Source: an uncultured Roseicyclus sp. (lineage in GTDB: Bacteria > Pseudomonadota > Alphaproteobacteria > Rhodobacterales > Rhodobacteraceae). Taken from it: DNA of 64,000 bases. Positions 62,816 through 64,000 of the stretch are shown here, in pieces. The stretch lies in contig CANLEH010000002.1 of assembly GCA_947489665.1 (NCBI GenBank), forward strand, positions 558,001 to 622,000, given 5' to 3'. A program made the translations under genes and the position numbers. The notes beneath the pieces are model-generated. The model was not told where the DNA came from. It did not search any database and was given only the letters and a program-made list of their open reading frames with translations. The stretch's first letter is position 1. Each line of letters opens with the position of its first letter.

Positions 62816-63976
62816 TTAGACCGCTACGATCTTGACCTTTTGGCCCTTTGCCGACAGCGCAATTTCGCTGTTCAGCAACCGCTCTGCATCGGCCCCAAAC
62901 ACCTCGCGCCGCCATCCCGAGGACCAGACGCCCTCCGTATGACCCGAGGCGATATCATCCAAATCACTGGACGATGCGATCAATTTGGGGGCAACGCCGG
63001 CCTCCTCCGCCTTGGCTTTCAGAAGAACGCGCAAAAGGTCGGCCAGCGCCGGGTTCAGGTTGGACCGATCCTTGCCTTGCACCGGTTTCGGCACGTCGGA
63101 ATTCGGCACTGCAAGGCCGCGTGCAACGGCATCAATCAAGCCCTCAGCAATCACGCCCTTGCGCGCATCGCGCAGCAGAAGTCGTGATTTTCCTAGGTCT
63201 TTCAAAGACTTGGGTTTCGTCCCCGCAATCTCCATCAGAGCGTCGTCCTTCAGAACGCGGTTGCGTGGGATGTTGCGCTCTTGCGCGTAGGTCTCTCGGA
63301 ACGCTGCCAATTCGCGTGCGATGGCAACCATGCGACCGGAGTTGGAACGCAGCTTCAATCGACGCCACGCCTCTTCCGGTTTCACCACATAATTCGCTGC
63401 ATCAGTGAGCTGTGCGAGCTCCTCTTCCAGCCAATGGGTGCGCCCGGTTTTCGCCAATTCGGCAGACAGATATTCGTAGATCTGACGCAGATGCGTGACA
63501 TCCGCGATTGCGTAGGTCTTCTGGGCATCGCTCAGCGGACGGCGCGACCAATCGGTAAAGCGGCTCGATTTATCAAGCGACGCCTTCGCAATCTTGCGCA
63601 CCAGCGTCTCGTACCCGACCTGGTCGCCAAAGCCGCAGACCATCGCCGCAACCTGGGTGTCAAACAGAGGGGTCGGGACCACATTGCCTTCAACGTGAAA
63701 GATCTCAAGATCTTGCCGCGCGGCGTGGAACACTTTGACAACATTGGTGTTTTTGAACAGGTCATAGAGCGGGTCCAGCGACATTCCGTCGGCCAGCGGG
63801 TCGATCAGAACCGCGTCACTTTCATCATCGCCCGGCAGCGCGACCTGCACCAGACAGAGCTGTGCGAAATAGGTCCGTTCGCGCAGGAATTCGGTGTCTA
63901 CGGTGACGTATGGAACCTCGGCCGCGCGGGCGCAGAAGGCTGCGAGTTCATCGGTGGTGGTCAGTGTTGTGGGCAC
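62816..63976 (-). CDS. rnd: Ribonuclease D
   Basis: A 386-aa 3'-5' exoribonuclease that matures tRNA ends. The DEDD catalytic residues are in YVTVDTEFLRER, HAARQDLEIF and TYAIADVTHLRQIYEYL. A first HRDC domain follows (NIPRNRVLKDDALMEIA) and a weaker second helical domain lies near the C-terminus. The start is GTG 63976; a TATAAA box lies 7 bases upstream, with no ribosome binding site, suggesting a leaderless message. Confidence 0.95.
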   Translation of the reverse strand: MPTTLTTTDELAAFCARAAEVPYVTVDTEFLRERTYFAQLCLVQVALPGDDESDAVLIDPLADGMSLDPLYDLFKNTNVVKVFHAARQDLEIFHVEGNVVPTPLFDTQVAAMVCGFGDQVGYETLVRKIAKASLDKSSRFTDWSRRPLSDAQKTYAIADVTHLRQIYEYLSAELAKTGRTHWLEEELAQLTDAANYVVKPEEAWRRLKLRSNSGRMVAIARELAAFRETYAQERNIPRNRVLKDDALMEIAGTKPKSLKDLGKSRLLLRDARKGVIAEGLIDAVARGLAVPNSDVPKPVQGKDRSNLNPALADLLRVLLKAKAEEAGVAPKLIASSSDLDDIASGHTEGVWSSGWRREVFGADAERLLNSEIALSAKGQKVKIVAV

Positions 63977-64000
63977 GGGCGTTTTATATGTTTCTTTGCG

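Noticed and set aside
1-64000. tRNA, rRNA, CRISPR arrays, prophage or transposase genes
   Set aside because: I looked through the intergenic gaps and found no cloverleaf-like sequence, regular repeat-spacer pattern or mobile-element protein.

Overview
The window is a GC-rich, gene-dense chromosomal segment of a marine-type alphaproteobacterium, most likely Rhodobacterales (Roseobacter group). The evidence is the gene set and order: ilvBN, ppiD-trpE, trpGDC-moaC-moeA-lexA, a SAM-II riboswitch before metZ, bolA beside a J-domain gene, XpaC-TelA-SPFH and comEC|gltX-gltA. GAAC-N7-GAAC LexA boxes and the Rhodobacteraceae-style intergenic repeat (AATACCTCGGGGG) also fit. I see no rRNA, tRNA, CRISPR array, prophage or transposase. 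Almost all genes look like core genome, packed by ATGA, GTGA or TTGA stop/start overlaps.

Layout. 0-6 kb: the 5' part of a TRAP-transporter binding protein, then a complete ilv attenuator (promoter, 16-aa Ile/Val/Leu leader peptide, mutually exclusive hairpins) and an ilvB-ilvN operon with three secreted-protein genes woven in. 6-12 kb: EF-hand protein, orphan ECF sigma factor, Rieske oxygenase, lytic transglycosylase, ssb and an aminotransferase. 12-23 kb: ppiD-trpE, a divergent-polysaccharide-deacetylase protein with a long acidic linker, then trpG-trpD-trpC-moaC-moeA and lexA under overlapping LexA boxes. 23-39 kb: two tandem lytic-transglycosylase-like genes, an acyltransferase-like membrane protein, pepN, a photolyase/cryptochrome, gatB, a LicD-type protein, bolA, a J-domain protein, an HI0933-type flavoprotein and trkH. 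39-44 kb: a cluster of three very small repeat proteins (two with Tat lipoprotein signals), folE2, and a SAM-II-controlled metZ-GNAT-glutamine amidotransferase operon. 44.5-50 kb: an operon of a 29-aa membrane peptide, XpaC, TelA, DUF2927, two paralogous secreted proteins and an SPFH-GYF protein, closed by a terminator. 50-64 kb: PAS-GGDEF-EAL, ddaH, cytochrome b561, malate synthase G, DUF2256, comEC, gltX, gltA, sufE, a lipoprotein and ribonuclease D.

The best candidates for something undescribed are (i) the small-protein cluster at 39.4-40.5 kb, whose members share an N-terminal motif and TDxDNG-type repeats; (ii) the envelope-stress-like XpaC/TelA/SPFH operon with its hidden 29-aa membrane peptide and paralogous secreted pair; and (iii) the secreted paralogues embedded in the attenuated ilvBN operon. 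The SAM-II switch and the ilv attenuator are known classes, but both can be read here in detail. All calls come from reading the sequence; no database search was run.
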